Shown here piece after piece: positions 25,075 through 33,454 of a stretch of DNA of 64,000 bases; position 1 is the stretch's first letter; every line of letters begins with the position of its first letter. A program made the position numbers and the translations under genes. A model generated the notes under the pieces. That model searched no databases. It was not told the origin of the DNA and saw nothing but the letters and a program-made list of their open reading frames with translations. The stretch spans positions 186,001-250,000 of the forward strand of contig JBGAJN010000002.1 of the NCBI GenBank assembly GCA_044224905.1, in the 5' to 3' direction. The DNA is from JBGAJN01 sp044224905 (lineage in GTDB: Bacteria > Verrucomicrobiota > Verrucomicrobiia > Limisphaerales > JBGAJN01).

Positions 25075-25875
25075 TTACTTCTTCGAGCCGTAGCCGGGCT
25101 TCGGCTTGCCGCTGTCGTCGAGCTTGCCGCAGGCCCAGAGCAGGCCGCGTGTGACGAGGTCGAGGTAGATCGGGTCTTCCATCGTGGCGTTGTTGTGGCC
25201 CATCGTGGTGCCGAAGACCTTGCCTTTGCCATAGGTGTTCACCCAGATCAGGTTGTGGTCCTTCTTGGTGTCTTCGCCGTAGGCCTTGGCGAGCGGGACG
25301 AAATTCTCGTAGAGGACTTCGTTCTTGTAGAGCTCGTCGGCCTTGTCGAGCCACTTGTCGGGGAAACCGATCATGACGGGATGTTTGGGCGCGATATTGA
25401 TCACGTTGAGGTCGCGGCCCTTTTCGTGGCTCATGCTCTTTTGGCCAACGACCTTGCGCCATTCATCGGTCTTCGCCATGCGATAACTGTGCGTGGAGCA
25501 GTGCAACATCACCGCCGGCAAGCCATCGTGGTGCGGCTTGGCGATGCCATTGACGAACGCCACGTCTTCGATGGCGCCGAAGCATTCGTTGTGCAGCACG
25601 ACGTCGTAGCCCTTCGCCCAATCGGCCTTCTCGTAGATGCTCACGCGATGGGTCCTGTCCTTTTTGCCGTCCGGACCTTCTTCGTGGACGATGGTGAATT
25701 CGACGTTGGCGCGCGCGCTGATGCCTTCGGAGAGGATGCGCTTCTGGTTCTCGTAATCGTGGCAGCAACCGCCGGTGACCATCAGGACGCGGAGCGGCTT
25801 GACGCTGGCGGCGTGCGTGGTGAAGGAGAGGAGCAACGCGCTGACCGCGAGCGTGATGGCATGTTTGAGTATCAT
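25075..25875 (-). CDS. Secreted ThuA-domain protein (downstream copy)
   Basis: 266 residues with a signal peptide (about 1-22, ending TTHA). The ThuA glutamine-amidotransferase-like fold shows in PLRVLMVTGGCCHDYENQ, GYDVVLHNECFG, LPAVMLHCSTHSYR and VFGTTMGHNNATM. Family members are implicated in sugar (trehalose) utilisation, though the catalytic Cys of true amidotransferases is not clearly conserved. It is the second of a tandem pair with the gene ending 32 bases upstream. The two proteins share the opening and closing motifs and end with the same GxGxKK-like tail, so they arose by duplication. Confidence 0.88.
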   Translation of the reverse strand: MILKHAITLAVSALLLSFTTHAASVKPLRVLMVTGGCCHDYENQKRILSEGISARANVEFTIVHEEGPDGKKDRTHRVSIYEKADWAKGYDVVLHNECFGAIEDVAFVNGIAKPHHDGLPAVMLHCSTHSYRMAKTDEWRKVVGQKSMSHEKGRDLNVINIAPKHPVMIGFPDKWLDKADELYKNEVLYENFVPLAKAYGEDTKKDHNLIWVNTYGKGKVFGTTMGHNNATMEDPIYLDLVTRGLLWACGKLDDSGKPKPGYGSKK

Positions 25876-25907
25876 AGATGTGGTTGGTTGAATCCCGGGA
25901 CGCGCAA

Positions 25908-26753
25908 TTATTTCTTCGGACCGAAGCCGGCTTTGATGTTGCCCTGGTCGTCGATTTTGCCGCAGGCCCAGAGCAGGCCGCGGGTGACGAGGTTGAGGTA
26001 GCGTTCGTCTTCCACGGTGGCGTTGTTGTGGCCGATGGTGGTGCTGAACACGCGCGTGCCCTTGAAGTCATTGGCCCAGGCCACGACATAATCGTTGTCC
26101 GATTTCGCGCCGGTCTTCTTGTTCGTGGTCGTTTGTTTGCCATGCGCGAGCGGCGTGGCGGTCGGGAAGATCTGGATGTTGTTGTAGAGCTCTTCGTTGA
26201 TCGTCGTCCAGTCGCCGAGGCCCTTGGTGACCGCGTGATCCTTGGCGGTAAAGCTGATCGCGATCGGCGCTTGCGGGCCGTGGCCGCTGGATTGAATGCC
26301 GAGGTAGTCAAACCACATGGCGCGTTCGGAACCGGCGTCGGCCTTTTCGCCGGCGTTGCCGATGCGGTAGCAGTGCATGGCGCAATGGAGATTCACTCCG
26401 GGAATGCCCGCGCGATGCGGAGCCAGCACGCCCTTGATCGTCGCCGGGTCACTGACAGCGGCGGCGCATTCGTCGTGGATGACGACGTCGTAGCCCTTCG
26501 CGTAATCGGGATTGCCGAGGATTGCTAGCGGCGGCTTGGTGCTCTTGTCGTCGGTGTGCACCTGCGTGACGACGACGTTGGCGCGGGCTTCGAGGCCCTT
26601 CTTGAGAATGTCCTTCTGCGCCGCGTAATCGTGGCAGCAACCGCCCGTGACGAGCAGCACGCGCAACGGCTTCTGGTCGGCGGCGAAAGTGGGTTGGGAA
26701 ATGAGGAAAACGCCGAACAAGCCGGCCGTGAGCAGTGAAAAGGATTTGAGCAT
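25908..26753 (-). CDS. Secreted ThuA-domain protein (upstream copy)
   Basis: 281 residues from the ATG at 26753. An in-frame upstream start (26846) would place a long polar leader before the signal peptide, so I reject it. Signal peptide about 1-24 (ending PTFA). The fold motifs are PLRVLLVTGGCCHDYAAQ, GYDVVIHDECAA, GVNLHCAMHCYR and VFSTTIGHNNATVED. The N- and C-terminal motifs are nearly identical to those of the downstream copy, and the middle differs. Probably one transcript with its paralogue. Confidence 0.88.
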   Translation of the reverse strand: MLKSFSLLTAGLFGVFLISQPTFAADQKPLRVLLVTGGCCHDYAAQKDILKKGLEARANVVVTQVHTDDKSTKPPLAILGNPDYAKGYDVVIHDECAAAVSDPATIKGVLAPHRAGIPGVNLHCAMHCYRIGNAGEKADAGSERAMWFDYLGIQSSGHGPQAPIAISFTAKDHAVTKGLGDWTTINEELYNNIQIFPTATPLAHGKQTTTNKKTGAKSDNDYVVAWANDFKGTRVFSTTIGHNNATVEDERYLNLVTRGLLWACGKIDDQGNIKAGFGPKK

Positions 26754-26880
26754 GGTTGGAATTTTTAGGTGGGTTTGACCGTTTGGGGAAGCATGGAATT
26801 CAAAGCGGTTCGCCGGCGTCGGCTCTGCAAAACATTCGCTAGACAAATTACCGCCCCCGCCGCGTCATGCTTGCGAACAC

Positions 26881-27393
26881 ATGCCGGCAAACCGCCATCT
26901 GGCCCGCCTCTACGACGAGCACGCGTCGGCGCTGTTTGCTTTCCTGCTGAACTTCACCCGCAACGAAGCCGACACGCGCGATCTGCTGCAGGAGCTCTTC
27001 GTCAAACTCGCGCGCCAGCCCGAGCTCCTCGCCCGCGCCCGCGACGAACGCGCCTTTCTCCTGCGCACGGCGAACAATCTCGCCATCGACCAGATGCGGC
27101 GTCGCGGCACGCGGGAGCGGAACTACGACGAGCTCGCGGCGAACTCGGTCGAACTGTTCGCGTCCGCGAGCGATCCCGATGAAGCGGCGTTTCGCCGCGC
27201 GTTGACCGAGGCGCTGGGCGAACTGCCCGCCGATCAGCGCGCGGTGGTTCACCTGAAACTCTGGGAAGGGCTCACGTTCGAGGGCATTGCCGAGGCGTTG
27301 GAGATCCCGGCCAACACCGCGGCGAGCCGCTATCGCTATGGCGTAGACAAATTGCGCGAGCGCCTGCGTCCTCTTTACGACGAAATCAAATAG
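26881..27393 (+). CDS. ECF-type RNA polymerase sigma factor
   Basis: 170 residues. Region 2 spans about 5-75 (LYDEHASALFAFLLNFTRNE, then RDLLQELFVKLARQ and ANNLAIDQMRRR). Region 4 covers about 100-165 (LTEALGELPADQRAVV, then LTFEGIAEALEIPANTAASRYRYGVDKLRERL), including the helix-turn-helix. It is divergent from the ThuA pair. Downstream come a short membrane protein and a large membrane protein with close spacing, so an anti-sigma relationship is plausible but not proven. Confidence 0.92.
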   Translation: MPANRHLARLYDEHASALFAFLLNFTRNEADTRDLLQELFVKLARQPELLARARDERAFLLRTANNLAIDQMRRRGTRERNYDELAANSVELFASASDPDEAAFRRALTEALGELPADQRAVVHLKLWEGLTFEGIAEALEIPANTAASRYRYGVDKLRERLRPLYDEIK

Positions 27394-27432
27394 CGCCACG
27401 AATAGGCACGGAAGGCGCAAAAATATTACGCT

Positions 27433-27828
27433 ATGAAACCGGACAATTTTGAATCACGTGTCCAGCGGCAACCGCTGCGACAGGTTCCCGCCGACTGGCG
27501 CGCGGCCATTCTCGCGGCGGCTGAAGAGATGAACGCCCGTTCGTCACGTGCCGAAACTTCGTGGTGGCTGGCGTGGATGTTGCCGAGTCGCGTGGGCTGG
27601 GCCGCACTGGGCGCGGCGTGGTTGCTCATCATTGGGCTTAGTTTTTCCGGCCCTGCGGAGAGCGGCCCGACGTCGGCGACCGCGGTGGCTGCCGATTGGT
27701 CGCGGAACTGGAGTGAACAGCGGAAAATGATGGCCGAGCTCATCGACGCGCCGACGTCGCCGGAACCCCCGCCGCTCAATCGCCCGCGAAGTCAGCGCCG
27801 CATGGACGCAGTTTTCCTCTGTGTTTGA
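27433..27828 (+). CDS. Small membrane protein, possible anti-sigma partner
   Basis: 131 residues with an N-terminal soluble part (about 1-45, PLRQVPADWRAAILAAAEE), one membrane helix (about 55-74, GWAALGAAWLLIIGLSF) and a Pro/Arg-rich tail. There is no HxxxCxxC zinc anti-sigma motif. It starts 39 bases after the ECF sigma stop and its own stop is followed one base later by the next start. Position and topology suggest an anti-sigma or regulatory membrane protein, which is inference. Confidence 0.55.
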   Translation: MKPDNFESRVQRQPLRQVPADWRAAILAAAEEMNARSSRAETSWWLAWMLPSRVGWAALGAAWLLIIGLSFSGPAESGPTSATAVAADWSRNWSEQRKMMAELIDAPTSPEPPPLNRPRSQRRMDAVFLCV

Positions 27829-27829
27829 T

Positions 27830-29374
27830 ATGAACGAACCTGTTTCCAATCCATCGACGTGGGGCCGCCGTTTCAAACTCGCTGCGTGGTGTTTGCTGTG
27901 GCTCGTCACGGCCATCGCGTTGCTCGTGGCCTTCGAGAATTGGCGTGGTCGACGCGCGTGGGACCGCTTCGTCGCGGAATCGAAAGCCGCGGGTGAAGAT
28001 CTTTCGCCGGAAGCGGTCATTCCACCGCCGGTGCCGGATGCGGAGAATTTCGCGGCCGTGCCGCTCTTCAAGCCGTTGTTCGAGTACGAGCAGCCCGCCG
28101 CCGTTGATCAGCCCGTGAAGTGGAAGGACGAAGCGGGAAAAGATCGTCTCGATAAAATGGAGGTCTTCGGTCCCAACCCGCCCAAGGTCGGAGCTTGGCG
28201 GGCGGGAACATTCACGGACCTCACGGCGTGGCAGGCGCACTACCGCAAGCTGACCAACTTCCCTTCGGCCCCGCAGCCGCAGTCGCCTAGCGCGGACTTG
28301 CTCGTCGCACTCGGCAAGTTCGATTCCGAGTTGGCGCAGTTGCGCGAAGCCGCCAAGCGTCCCCATGCGCGCTTTCCCGTTCATTACGAAGACTCCTTCC
28401 TGACGCTGCTGCCGCATCTTTCGGCAATACGAAATCTTGGTCGGCTCACCCAGCTTCGCGCCGTTGCCGAGCTTTCGGACAACAAGTCCGCCGAAGCGGC
28501 TGAGGACACGCTGCTAACGCTGCGGTTCGCCGAAGCTGTTGAATCCGAGCCGCTGCTGATCTCGCAACTCGTGCGCGTCGCGGTTCTGGAACAAGCGATG
28601 ACGCCTCTGTGGGAAGGGCTCGCGCGCCACCAGTGGACGGACGCGCAGTTGGCGGCGTTTGAGCAGCGTTTGAGCGCGATCAATTTCGCGGCCTCACATC
28701 AACTGGCGCTGCGCGGCGAGCGGACGCTCGGAACGATCCGCGGGATGGACAGACTTCGTGAGCAGCCGGAGTTGTTCTCGACGATCACCGGAAGTGCGGA
28801 CGGGGGAGTTCGTGTTCCCGTGCGAGTGCGGCGATTCAGTGTGCCGAGCGCATTTATCGATCAAAGCAAAGTGGTCGCGTCGAGCTTCCTGAACGAAGCG
28901 ATTCGCGGGGTCGATCCCGTTGGGCGACGCTTTGACAATCACAAGCCTGACGAAATCGAAGCGCGTTTGGTGGAGTTGAGAAAGCATTTCTGGCTTCACC
29001 CTTACAGTATCATGGCGGCGATGCTTCTCCCGGCGGTCAGCAGAACGACCGAACGTTCTGCGACCATGCAGTCCACCGTGGACCTCGCGCGCGTCGCCAT
29101 CGCGCTGGAACGCCATCGCCTCAAGCACGGATCGCTGCCGGCGACGCTTGATGCGTTGGACGCCGCGTTGAAGCCCGCGGGTGGTTTGCCTCGCGATGTG
29201 ATCACGGGCGAACCGTTGCGCTACAAACCCAGTGCTGACGGTCGCTTTCAACTTTACGCCACTGGCTGGAACGGCACGGACGACGGCGGCGAGGTCGTCT
29301 GGTTCGATAAGAAAAAGCAAACGCGCATCGATTTCACGAAGGGCGACTTGGTTTGGCCGATGCCCGCGAAATGA
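27830..29374 (+). CDS. Large membrane-anchored protein, unknown
   Basis: 514 residues from the ATG at 27830, one base after the preceding stop. A GTG nine bases upstream is rejected. A membrane helix lies near residues 16-35 (KLAAWCLLWLVTAIALLVAF). The remainder is predicted extracytoplasmic and largely helical, with repeated Leu/Ala/Glu patterns. The C-terminus (PSADGRFQLYATGWNG, DDGGEVVW) resembles the tails of group-specific secreted proteins. No enzyme motif is evident. It is the last gene of an ECF sigma unit. Confidence 0.6.
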   Translation: MNEPVSNPSTWGRRFKLAAWCLLWLVTAIALLVAFENWRGRRAWDRFVAESKAAGEDLSPEAVIPPPVPDAENFAAVPLFKPLFEYEQPAAVDQPVKWKDEAGKDRLDKMEVFGPNPPKVGAWRAGTFTDLTAWQAHYRKLTNFPSAPQPQSPSADLLVALGKFDSELAQLREAAKRPHARFPVHYEDSFLTLLPHLSAIRNLGRLTQLRAVAELSDNKSAEAAEDTLLTLRFAEAVESEPLLISQLVRVAVLEQAMTPLWEGLARHQWTDAQLAAFEQRLSAINFAASHQLALRGERTLGTIRGMDRLREQPELFSTITGSADGGVRVPVRVRRFSVPSAFIDQSKVVASSFLNEAIRGVDPVGRRFDNHKPDEIEARLVELRKHFWLHPYSIMAAMLLPAVSRTTERSATMQSTVDLARVAIALERHRLKHGSLPATLDALDAALKPAGGLPRDVITGEPLRYKPSADGRFQLYATGWNGTDDGGEVVWFDKKKQTRIDFTKGDLVWPMPAK

Positions 29375-29425
29375 TCGCAGTGTAAATCTCTCGACCTTCT
29401 TTCGCGCCGCCGCTACACACATCGC

Positions 29426-30655
29426 GTGAAAATTACTGCCGTCGAAGGTTTGCTCCTCTCGTGCCCATTGCCTCAACCGCTCCGCCTGCCGTTCTGGAAT
29501 GGCGAGCGCACCATCCTCAAGCGCGACGCGATGCTGATCCGCGTGAAGACCGACAAAGGTCTCACCGGTTACGCGCCCGGGCCGGCGCACGAACGCGCCG
29601 CCGTCGAGATTCGCGAGCACATCCAGCCGTTCCTCCTCGGCAAGGATCCGCGGCAGTTCAAGACGTTCAACTTCATCGGCTCGCTCGAACTCACGAAGGT
29701 TTATCGCGCCGTCGAGATAGCGCTCATGGACATCGCGGGCAAGGACGTTGGGTTGCCGATTTCCGAACTCATTGGCGGCCGCAAGCGTGATCGCATCAAA
29801 CTTTACGGCAGCGCGGGCATGTATATGGCGCCGGAGAAATACGCCGAGGAAGCCGCCGCCGTGAAGGGCATGGGTTTCCCTGCCTACAAAATGCGCCCTG
29901 CGCTCGGTCCCGACGAAGACACGCGCACGGTGAAGTTGATGCGCGAGGCGACCGGCCCCGACTTCGGACTGATGATCGACGCTCACAGTTGGTGGCGCAT
30001 GGGCGACAAGAATTACTCGCTCGAAACCGTCACCCGCCTCACGCACGCCTTCGCTCCGTATAAGCCCACGTGGCTCGAAGAACCGCTCCCGCCGGATGAT
30101 CACGACGCGTATCGCAAGCTCAAGGCCACGAGCCCGATTCCGATCGCGACCGGCGAACATGAGCAGACCGAGGACGGTTTCCGCGACCTGATTACCACGC
30201 GTTGTGCTGACTACATTCAGGCCGACGTGTGCTGCCAGGGCGGCTTTGAAATGGGTCGCCGCATTTTCGACGGCTGCGCCAAGGCAAAGTTGAAGTTCGC
30301 CTTTCACAGTTGGGGCACGACGCTCGAAGTCCTCGCCGCCGCGCACAGTGGCATCTGCTGGGACGAAAGCGTGGTCGAGTGGCTCGAATATCCGTGCCAT
30401 TCGAACAACGGTCGCCCCGGCATGTATCCGTTCCCGGCTGCCGACGAGATCCTCGCCGAACCGCTCGAAATCCAGCGCGGCTATCTGCACGTGCCGAAGA
30501 AGCCCGGCCTCGGCGTCGATATCGACGAACGTGTACTGGCGAAATATCCGTTCCTCCCTGGCCCGTGGTCGTTCTTCAAAATCAACTCGCCCGCCGAGAC
30601 CATCGCCGTCACCGGCGATCACTCGGTGAAGTGGGTTGAGGGTGCGAAATACTAA
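29426..30655 (+). CDS. Enolase-superfamily (mandelate racemase/muconate lactonizing) enzyme
   Basis: 409 residues, GTG start. A capping domain (about 1-125) precedes the barrel. Likely catalytic and metal residues are Lys155 in YKMRP, Asp185 in MIDAHSWW, Glu218 in WLEEP, Glu244 in TGEHEQT and His294 in FAFHSWG. The K-x-R and H motifs place it among acid-sugar dehydratases or racemases rather than enolases, but the substrate is open. It stands alone and downstream of the ECF sigma unit, with no sugar transporter nearby. Confidence 0.88.
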   Translation: MKITAVEGLLLSCPLPQPLRLPFWNGERTILKRDAMLIRVKTDKGLTGYAPGPAHERAAVEIREHIQPFLLGKDPRQFKTFNFIGSLELTKVYRAVEIALMDIAGKDVGLPISELIGGRKRDRIKLYGSAGMYMAPEKYAEEAAAVKGMGFPAYKMRPALGPDEDTRTVKLMREATGPDFGLMIDAHSWWRMGDKNYSLETVTRLTHAFAPYKPTWLEEPLPPDDHDAYRKLKATSPIPIATGEHEQTEDGFRDLITTRCADYIQADVCCQGGFEMGRRIFDGCAKAKLKFAFHSWGTTLEVLAAAHSGICWDESVVEWLEYPCHSNNGRPGMYPFPAADEILAEPLEIQRGYLHVPKKPGLGVDIDERVLAKYPFLPGPWSFFKINSPAETIAVTGDHSVKWVEGAKY

Positions 30656-30732
30656 GCCTGGCGGCCGAGTTTCTTCGGTCGACAGTCTTCTCCAAAAAAA
30701 TCTGCAACCGGATGTCCTAATCCGCCGTCCTA

Positions 30733-30756
30733 GTGCTATTACCCGGTTAGTAGCAC
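30733..30756. promoter_or_regulatory. Small interrupted palindrome upstream of EF-hand gene
   Basis: GTGCTA (30733-30738) is mirrored by TAGCAC (30751-30756), about 80 bases upstream of the next start. It could be an operator or a weak hairpin; nothing else supports it. Confidence 0.3.
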
Positions 30757-30837
30757 AACTTCGGTCCGTCTGGGCGCCCGATTGCAGCCAGCGGCCGAGC
30801 CAATAAAGCCTGCAATCGGAGAACGAAAACCTGCAAC

Positions 30838-31125
30838 ATGAAGAAAGTTTACCTCCTCGCCTTGGGCGTCTGCCTCCTCGGCCTCGCTGTCCCGTCGGCT
30901 GAAGCGGCCAAAGCCAAGAAGAACAAGGGCGGCACCGATGTGTTCGCCAAGTATGACAAGAACGGCAACGGCATTCTCGACGCTGACGAAAAGGAAGCCG
31001 TCACGAAGGCGTTCGGCACCGATTCCGACCTCAAGAAGTATGACTTGAACGGTGACGGCAAATTGGACGACGCCGAACTCGCCTCCATCCGTCCTGAAGG
31101 CAAGAAGAAGAAAAAGAACAAGTAA
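30838..31125 (+). CDS. Small secreted EF-hand-pair protein
   Basis: 95 residues. Signal peptide about 1-23 (ending AEAA). Two EF-hand loops, DKNGNGILDADE and DLNGDGKLDDAE, lie in the middle, flanked by Lys-rich segments and a Lys-rich C-terminus (PEGKKKKKNK). It is a second, smaller EF-hand protein in this window; the first (14197-14733) has the Gly/Pro-rich type instead. It lies 94 bases before an ECF sigma factor. The function is unknown. Confidence 0.82.
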   Translation: MKKVYLLALGVCLLGLAVPSAEAAKAKKNKGGTDVFAKYDKNGNGILDADEKEAVTKAFGTDSDLKKYDLNGDGKLDDAELASIRPEGKKKKKNK

Positions 31126-31219
31126 GCTTTCCGATTTTCGTCGTGGCGCTGGGGTAAACAGGGCGCGCTGCTTCGAACTTTCTGCCGGCGGTCGGTCAAC
31201 CCGGCCGCCGGCTTCACCA

Positions 31220-31762
31220 ATGGAAAACGAACCGCGCAACGAAACCGAGAGCCGCAAACGGCTCATGGCCCTGATGACGCGGCATCAGCGGCAAATCTTC
31301 TCCTACATCTACACGCTCGTGCCGGATCGTCACGACGCCGAGGATTTACTCCAGGAAACCAGCCTCGTGATCTGCGAAAAATTCGACGAGTTCCGCGACG
31401 GTAGTGATTTCGTCGCTTGGGCCTGTCAGATCGCCTACTGGCGCATTCGCTACTCGCGGCAGAAATTCGCCCGTTCGAAAGTCGTCTTCGATCAGGATGT
31501 CCTCGACGCCGTCGCGCAAACCGCGAGCACGATGCACGACGAAATCGATGACCGTCACGAGGCGCTCGCGGGTTGTCTCCAGAAACTTCATCCGCGCGAC
31601 CGCGAGCTGTTGCTCACGCGCTACGAACCCGGCAGCGGGGTCGAGGAAGCCGCCCAACGTTCGGGCCGCTCCCTCGAAGCCGCTTACAAGGCGCTCGGCC
31701 GCTTGCGCAAGCTGCTCGCCGATTGCGTCACCAACCAACTCGCCACCGGAGGTGCCGCGTGA
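31220..31762 (+). CDS. Sigma-70-family (Rhodopirellula/Verrucomicrobium-type) sigma factor
   Basis: 180 residues from the ATG at 31220; a longer in-frame start overlaps the EF-hand gene and is rejected. Region 2 is visible in LMTRHQRQIFSYIYTLVPDRHDAEDLLQETSLVICEKF (positions 15-52) and AWACQIAYWRIRYSR. Region 4 follows in LQKLHPRDRELLLTRYEPG and VEEAAQRSGRSLEAAYKALGRLRK. Its stop overlaps the GTG start of the FecR/LamG gene. With the following FecR/LamG, PSD1 and DUF1501 genes it forms a four-gene unit typical of this bacterial group. Confidence 0.93.
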   Translation: MENEPRNETESRKRLMALMTRHQRQIFSYIYTLVPDRHDAEDLLQETSLVICEKFDEFRDGSDFVAWACQIAYWRIRYSRQKFARSKVVFDQDVLDAVAQTASTMHDEIDDRHEALAGCLQKLHPRDRELLLTRYEPGSGVEEAAQRSGRSLEAAYKALGRLRKLLADCVTNQLATGGAA

Positions 31763-33438
31763 AACTTTCCGATCAGGAAATTCTCGAGTTGAACGAACTC
31801 TGCAACGCGGCGGTGGACGGATCGATAACCGACGCGCAACGGCCACGGCTCGCGAACTGGCTCAAGACTTCTGAGGAGGCGCGCCGGTTCTACATTCGTG
31901 CGACGGCGCTTTCGGCGAGCTTGTTTGAGTATGCGAGCGAAATGCAGGCCGAGGAACCGGATGCGGTGACTCAGTCGTCGCGCGTCGTTCGCCCGGCGGC
32001 GTGGATTTGGGGCTTGGGTTCATTCGCTGCGGCGGCTTCCGTCGCTTTGTTGATTTGGTTTGGCTTGGGCGGTCGTCGTGATGAAACCGCGACCGATGCG
32101 AAGGCTGCTGACTTTGTGGCGCGTTTGAGTGGCTCGAAAGATTGCCAGTGGATTGGCAAATCCTCCGCGTTGCAGCCCGGCGATCAGCTGCGTTCTGGTC
32201 AACGTCTCGAACTCGCGGCGGGCCTCGCTGAAATTACCTTCGATTGCGGCGCGCAAGTGGTGCTTACGGGCCCGGCGACGCTGGAGCTCAATTCCGCGTG
32301 GGACGCCGTGTTGCGCCGGGGCGCGTTGCGCGCGAACGTGCCGACCGAGGCGATTGGTTTTCGAATTTCAAATCCTGCCGTGGAGGTGGTGGACCTGGGG
32401 ACGGAGTTCAGCATGGTGGCGGACGAAAAAGGGGCGACCGAAGTGTTCGTGTTGAAAGGCGCGGTCGAAGCGGCGCCCGGCGACTCCGTGAGCAAAGATC
32501 GCGAGACGATCGTGCTGCGCGAAAAGGAAGCGCGTCGATTCGCCGTCAATGGCGTCTCGACGGTGAGCAACAGCGAACAGAAATTCGCTCGCTTCACGCG
32601 GCCGGTGACGTTCGATCGGCTCATGAAACCCGCGGGTTATGTGCGTTGGTCGTTCGATGAAACCGATGCCAGCGTGGCGCGTGCGGAATCCGCCGGCTTC
32701 GCCGCGGGATCGTTTGACGCGAAGTTCGAGCCCAGCGAATCAGCCGCGCTCGCCGGCGCACACGTGACGGGCCGTTGGCAACGCGCGCTGAATTTTGACG
32801 GACATTTTAGCGCCAGGGCCGCTCTGCCCGGAGTGTCCGCCAGCGCCGCGCGCACGGTGGCCTTCTGGATGAAGGTGCCGGAAAACGCGCAGCTCTCGGG
32901 CGGATCCGCGGCGGTCGCGTGGGGGATGCGCGCGAAGAAGTCGGCCGCGCCTTTTGTGCAGATTGGTTGGAATCGCAATCCGCTACAGGGAACGCTCGGC
33001 GCGTTGCGCACGGAGTTTGGTCGCGGATTGGCTGTGGGCACGACGCCTTTGCGCGATGGCCGCTGGCATCATGTCGCCATTGTTTTTGTTCCTGGTGATC
33101 GCGCGGAAGCGCCGGCGCAGGTGAAGCAATACGTCGATGGCAGGCTCGAAGAATCCGCGACGAAGCCGGATCGCAAACGCCGCAGCGTAACCGCTCCGAC
33201 CCTCGACGCGTCCGATGACGCGGCGAAAGACATCGTATGGATTGGCCGTCGCCTTGGTAAGACCGCCCGTCACTCAGAACGTTTTCGCGGTGCGCTGGAT
33301 GAATTGGTGATCGCTGATCGCGCGCTGGCGCCTCATGAAATTGTCCAACTCATGACTGAAAATCGATTGCCGCAAGCGGAGTTGCCCGCTGCCGCTGCGT
33401 TGCTGAAGAACGATGCGCCCGCCGTTGCCGTCCGATGA
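31759..33438 (+). CDS. FecR-domain membrane protein with LamG-like C-terminus
   Basis: 559 residues from the GTG at 31759, which overlaps the sigma stop by 4 bases. A cytoplasmic N-terminus (about 1-75, EILELNELCNAAVDGSI) precedes a membrane helix near 79-100. Then comes a FecR-type domain (about 115-270), with LQPGDQLRSGQRLEL, GPATLEL and VVDLGTEFSMV, and a concanavalin/LamG-like domain (about 340-520), with FDGHFSARAALPG, ARTVAFWMKV and RWHHVAIVFVPG. The layout suggests an anti-sigma or sensor protein that senses an external carbohydrate or surface cue and regulates the sigma factor next door. That role is inferred from FecR systems. Confidence 0.88.
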   Translation: MKLSDQEILELNELCNAAVDGSITDAQRPRLANWLKTSEEARRFYIRATALSASLFEYASEMQAEEPDAVTQSSRVVRPAAWIWGLGSFAAAASVALLIWFGLGGRRDETATDAKAADFVARLSGSKDCQWIGKSSALQPGDQLRSGQRLELAAGLAEITFDCGAQVVLTGPATLELNSAWDAVLRRGALRANVPTEAIGFRISNPAVEVVDLGTEFSMVADEKGATEVFVLKGAVEAAPGDSVSKDRETIVLREKEARRFAVNGVSTVSNSEQKFARFTRPVTFDRLMKPAGYVRWSFDETDASVARAESAGFAAGSFDAKFEPSESAALAGAHVTGRWQRALNFDGHFSARAALPGVSASAARTVAFWMKVPENAQLSGGSAAVAWGMRAKKSAAPFVQIGWNRNPLQGTLGALRTEFGRGLAVGTTPLRDGRWHHVAIVFVPGDRAEAPAQVKQYVDGRLEESATKPDRKRRSVTAPTLDASDDAAKDIVWIGRRLGKTARHSERFRGALDELVIADRALAPHEIVQLMTENRLPQAELPAAAALLKNDAPAVAVR

Positions 33439-33454
33439 AGCTTTGCTCAAATCC

